DNA from: Bacteroidales bacterium
Lineage (GTDB): Bacteria > Bacteroidota > Bacteroidia > Bacteroidales > UBA7960
NCBI GenBank assembly: GCA_007130545.1
Contig: SLSG01000237.1
Coordinates: 1 to 6,668, forward strand
DNA: 6,668 nt
Direction of reading: 5' to 3'
This document shows, one piece after another, positions 5,128 through 6,668 of the stretch (its first letter is position 1; the number at the start of each line of letters is the position of its first letter). The translations under genes and the position numbers were made by a program. Below the pieces are notes generated by a model, which saw nothing but the letters and a program-made list of their open reading frames with translations, did no database searches and had not been told where the DNA came from.

Positions 5128-6668
5128 TCAATCACAAAACAAGGGGGTAAACCTGAAGGCCTTTCCGTCGAACAGGCCTTTATCACTCAGTTTTAATTCG
5201 GGGATGACCAGCAGGGCCATGAAGGAAAGGGTCATAAAGGGGGAGGCCAGGGGGCTGCCCAGCTTTTTTGCCTGCCCGTCGATTTCCTTGTAAAGCCTGG
5301 CCGTTTCATAGCCGTCTGCCTGGGTCATGATGCCCGCCACGGGCAGGGGCAGTACCTGTTGTTGGCTGCCGTTGGACAGGGCAATGCCTCCTTTGTTTTT
5401 CACCAGGAGGTTGATGGCACTGGCGATGTCGCTGTCGTTGCCACCCACCGCAATAATGTTGTGGCTGTCGTGGGCTACCGTGGAGGCAATGGCTCCGCGC
5501 TTCAGGCCAAAGCCCCGGATAAACGCCAGGGCAGGTTCCGATTCCCGGTAGCGGTTCAGGCAGACAAGCTTCAGCAGGTCCCGGCCGGGATCTGCGTTTA
5601 CGCATCCGTCTTTTACTTGCAGATCCAGGCAAAGCTCCCTGGTCACCAACTGCCCGTCAAACGCCTGGATTACGCGGACTTTCCGGGTCAGACCAGCCGG
5701 ATCGCCCGTGCCAGCAATGGCAGGGTTGCCGTCCCCTGTTTCACCGGGGCTGTCGGGGCCTGCGTTTGCGGGACTGGCGTTGCTTGCCGCAGCTGGACTG
5801 CCATTGCTTGCTGCCACCCTCAGCTGGTGGGGACCGACCGGCCGGCAGGAGAACCTGTTTGGCGACTGGCCCTTGGTGGAGGCCAGCAGTGACCGGCCAT
5901 TCTCTGCCACTTTCTTGCCCCCGATCCATGTCTGCAAGACCTGCAGGTCCTGCAAATTGTTCACCACCACCATGTCTGCCACATCCCCCTCCTGAAGCAA
6001 GCCGGAGTCGAGTCCGTAATGTTTCACCGGGTTCAGTGTGACTGCCCGCAGCACATCAAACAGCTCATGGCCCTTGTCCAGTGCCCGCCTGATAAGCTGG
6101 TCCATATGCCCCTCAATCAGGTCGTCGGGATGCTTGTCGTCTGAGCAGAACATAACCATCTGCGGATGGGAGGCCAGCAGGGGGGCAAGCTCATCGAAGT
6201 TTTTAGCGGCACTTCCCTCACGGATGAGGATTTTCATGCCCAGGGCGATTTTTTCAAGGGCCTCCTCTATGGTGAAACACTCATGGTCGGTGCTGATGCC
6301 GTAAGAAACATACCGCTGAAGGTCCCCGCCGGAAATGCCGGGTATGTGCCCGTCTATCACCTTGCCGGCCTCCCGGGCATGCCGCAGCTTTAGCTCCACG
6401 TCCCCGTCGCCGTGGACTACCCCGGGAAAATTCATCATTTCTGAAAGGTATTTTATTTCCGGCTGTTTCAACAATTCCCGGATGTCGTCGGGGGTGATGA
6501 CTGCGCCGGAGGACTCGTACGGGGTGGCGGGGACGCAGGAGGGGGCCCCGAAGTTGAACCTGAACGGCACCTTTTTGCCGTTTTCAATCATAAAGCGCAC
6601 CCCTTCCATGCCCAGCACATTGGCGATCTCGTGCGGGTCGGAGACCGAGCCCGTGGTGCCATGGACAA
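5128..6668 (-). CDS. ade: adenine deaminase, N-terminus outside window, with octapeptide insertion
   Basis: The frame is open at the right window edge (GTTGSVSDPHEIANVLG at about 6613-6660 is the typical early Ade segment), so the start and the first metal-binding His residues lie beyond 6668. Adenine deaminase hallmarks follow in order: SEMMNFPGV, IDGHIPG (His at 6346-6348), STDHE (6280-6291), REGSAAKN (6199-6222), the metal-site SDD of CSDDKH (6130-6147), and TLNPVKHYGL (6010-6039). The C-terminal domain carries VAHDSHNII (5452-5478), LPLPVAGIM, and PFMTLSFMALLVIPELKLSD. Family knowledge: this binuclear-metal amidohydrolase converts adenine to hypoxanthine and ammonia in cytoplasmic purine salvage. 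The oddity is a 40-residue Ala/Gly/Asn/Pro-rich array (5695-5814) between the catalytic and C-terminal domains, where I would expect only a short linker. All catalytic motifs visible here are intact, so the enzyme is likely active. The stop is 8 bp from the convergent gene's stop. Confidence 0.93.
   Translation of the reverse strand, partial: VHGTTGSVSDPHEIANVLGMEGVRFMIENGKKVPFRFNFGAPSCVPATPYESSGAVITPDDIRELLKQPEIKYLSEMMNFPGVVHGDGDVELKLRHAREAGKVIDGHIPGISGGDLQRYVSYGISTDHECFTIEEALEKIALGMKILIREGSAAKNFDELAPLLASHPQMVMFCSDDKHPDDLIEGHMDQLIRRALDKGHELFDVLRAVTLNPVKHYGLDSGLLQEGDVADMVVVNNLQDLQVLQTWIGGKKVAENGRSLLASTKGQSPNRFSCRPVGPHQLRVAASNGSPAAASNASPANAGPDSPGETGDGNPAIAGTGDPAGLTRKVRVIQAFDGQLVTRELCLDLQVKDGCVNADPGRDLLKLVCLNRYRESEPALAFIRGFGLKRGAIASTVAHDSHNIIAVGGNDSDIASAINLLVKNKGGIALSNGSQQQVLPLPVAGIMTQADGYETARLYKEIDGQAKKLGSPLASPFMTLSFMALLVIPELKLSDKGLFDGKAFRFTPLFCD
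5695..5814 (-). repeat. five in-frame octapeptide repeats (24-bp period) in adenine deaminase
   Basis: The minus strand encodes AASNGSPA, AASNASPA, NAGPDSPG, ETGDGNPA, IAGTGDPA back to back. Pro is at position 7 and Ala or Gly at position 8 of every unit. Units 1 (5791-5814) and 2 (5767-5790) match at 19 of 24 bases; the other three are diverged. The array lies between HQLRV and KVRVI, segments that normally join the catalytic and C-terminal domains. Confidence 0.75.
5710..5811. repeat. 11-bp inverted repeat inside the octapeptide array
   Basis: AGCAATGGCAG (5713-5723) and CTGCCATTGCT (5798-5808) are perfect inverted repeats 74 bp apart. Beyond one mismatch the pairing continues for two more bases on each side (5710-5711 with 5810-5811). 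The left arm is itself part of a small hairpin, GCCA-GCAA-TGGC (5710-5721). The arms lie near the two ends of the 120-bp array. Confidence 0.5.

Noticed and set aside
4469..5131. 220-codon open frame on the minus strand
   Set aside because: It is antisense to the HX3DX5H metal core of the phospholipase-like gene; no family features.
5156..5180. AAGGCCT/AGGCCTT inverted repeat as a terminator for the convergent pair at 5119/5128
   Set aside because: It lies inside the conserved C-terminal coding region of ade, has an 11-nt loop and no T-run on either strand, and AAGGCCT-type sequence is nearly self-complementary by itself.
1..6668. CRISPR array, tRNA/rRNA, insertion sequence, toxin-antitoxin or defence genes
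   Set aside because: Nothing resembling these was seen on either strand; almost all of the window is accounted for by six metabolic or exported-protein genes.

Overview
The window most likely comes from a moderately GC-rich member of the Bacteroidota. The GTPase MeaB carries the N-terminal stretch before its G domain that I associate with Bacteroidota versions (around LKVNKGIEPP). Starts lack clear Shine-Dalgarno sequences, and three intergenic sites fit the Bacteroidota -7 promoter element TAnnTTTG. The assignment rests on recalled family features, not on a search.

Layout, left to right. (1) 1-873 (+): 3' part of a zinc metallopeptidase of the M1/gluzincin type, cut by the window edge. (2) 874-1028: short gap with a possible 47-codon ORF whose stop overlaps the next start (ATGA). 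(3) 1029-1583 (+): small PlsC-like glycerolipid acyltransferase. (4) 1561-2532 (-): secreted, probably outer-membrane beta-barrel protein, overlapping the acyltransferase tail to tail by 23 bp. (5) 2539-3708 (-): meaB, 6 bp upstream of the barrel gene and probably co-transcribed with it. (6) 3709-3772: compact divergent promoter region centred on a perfect 9-bp dyad. (7) 3773-5119 (+): secreted zinc-dependent phospholipase C/P1-nuclease-like protein. (8) 5128-6668 (-): adenine deaminase, missing its N-terminus at the window edge and ending 8 bp from the convergent phospholipase-like gene.

The genes do not form one pathway. They look like a chromosomal segment of lipid metabolism, methylmalonyl-CoA mutase maintenance, purine salvage and exported hydrolases. 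I see no transposase, integrase, CRISPR array, rRNA or tRNA.

The most unusual signal is in-frame short-period repetition in otherwise conserved proteins. Adenine deaminase has a five-unit octapeptide array (40 residues, 120 bp) at the junction of its two domains, with an 11-bp inverted repeat inside it. The barrel protein has three to four octapeptide units between its signal peptide and barrel. MeaB has a short SAK-repeated N-terminal extension. These could be slippage-generated minisatellites, or remnants of a small palindromic element tolerated in linkers. I did not find a convincing new multi-gene system.
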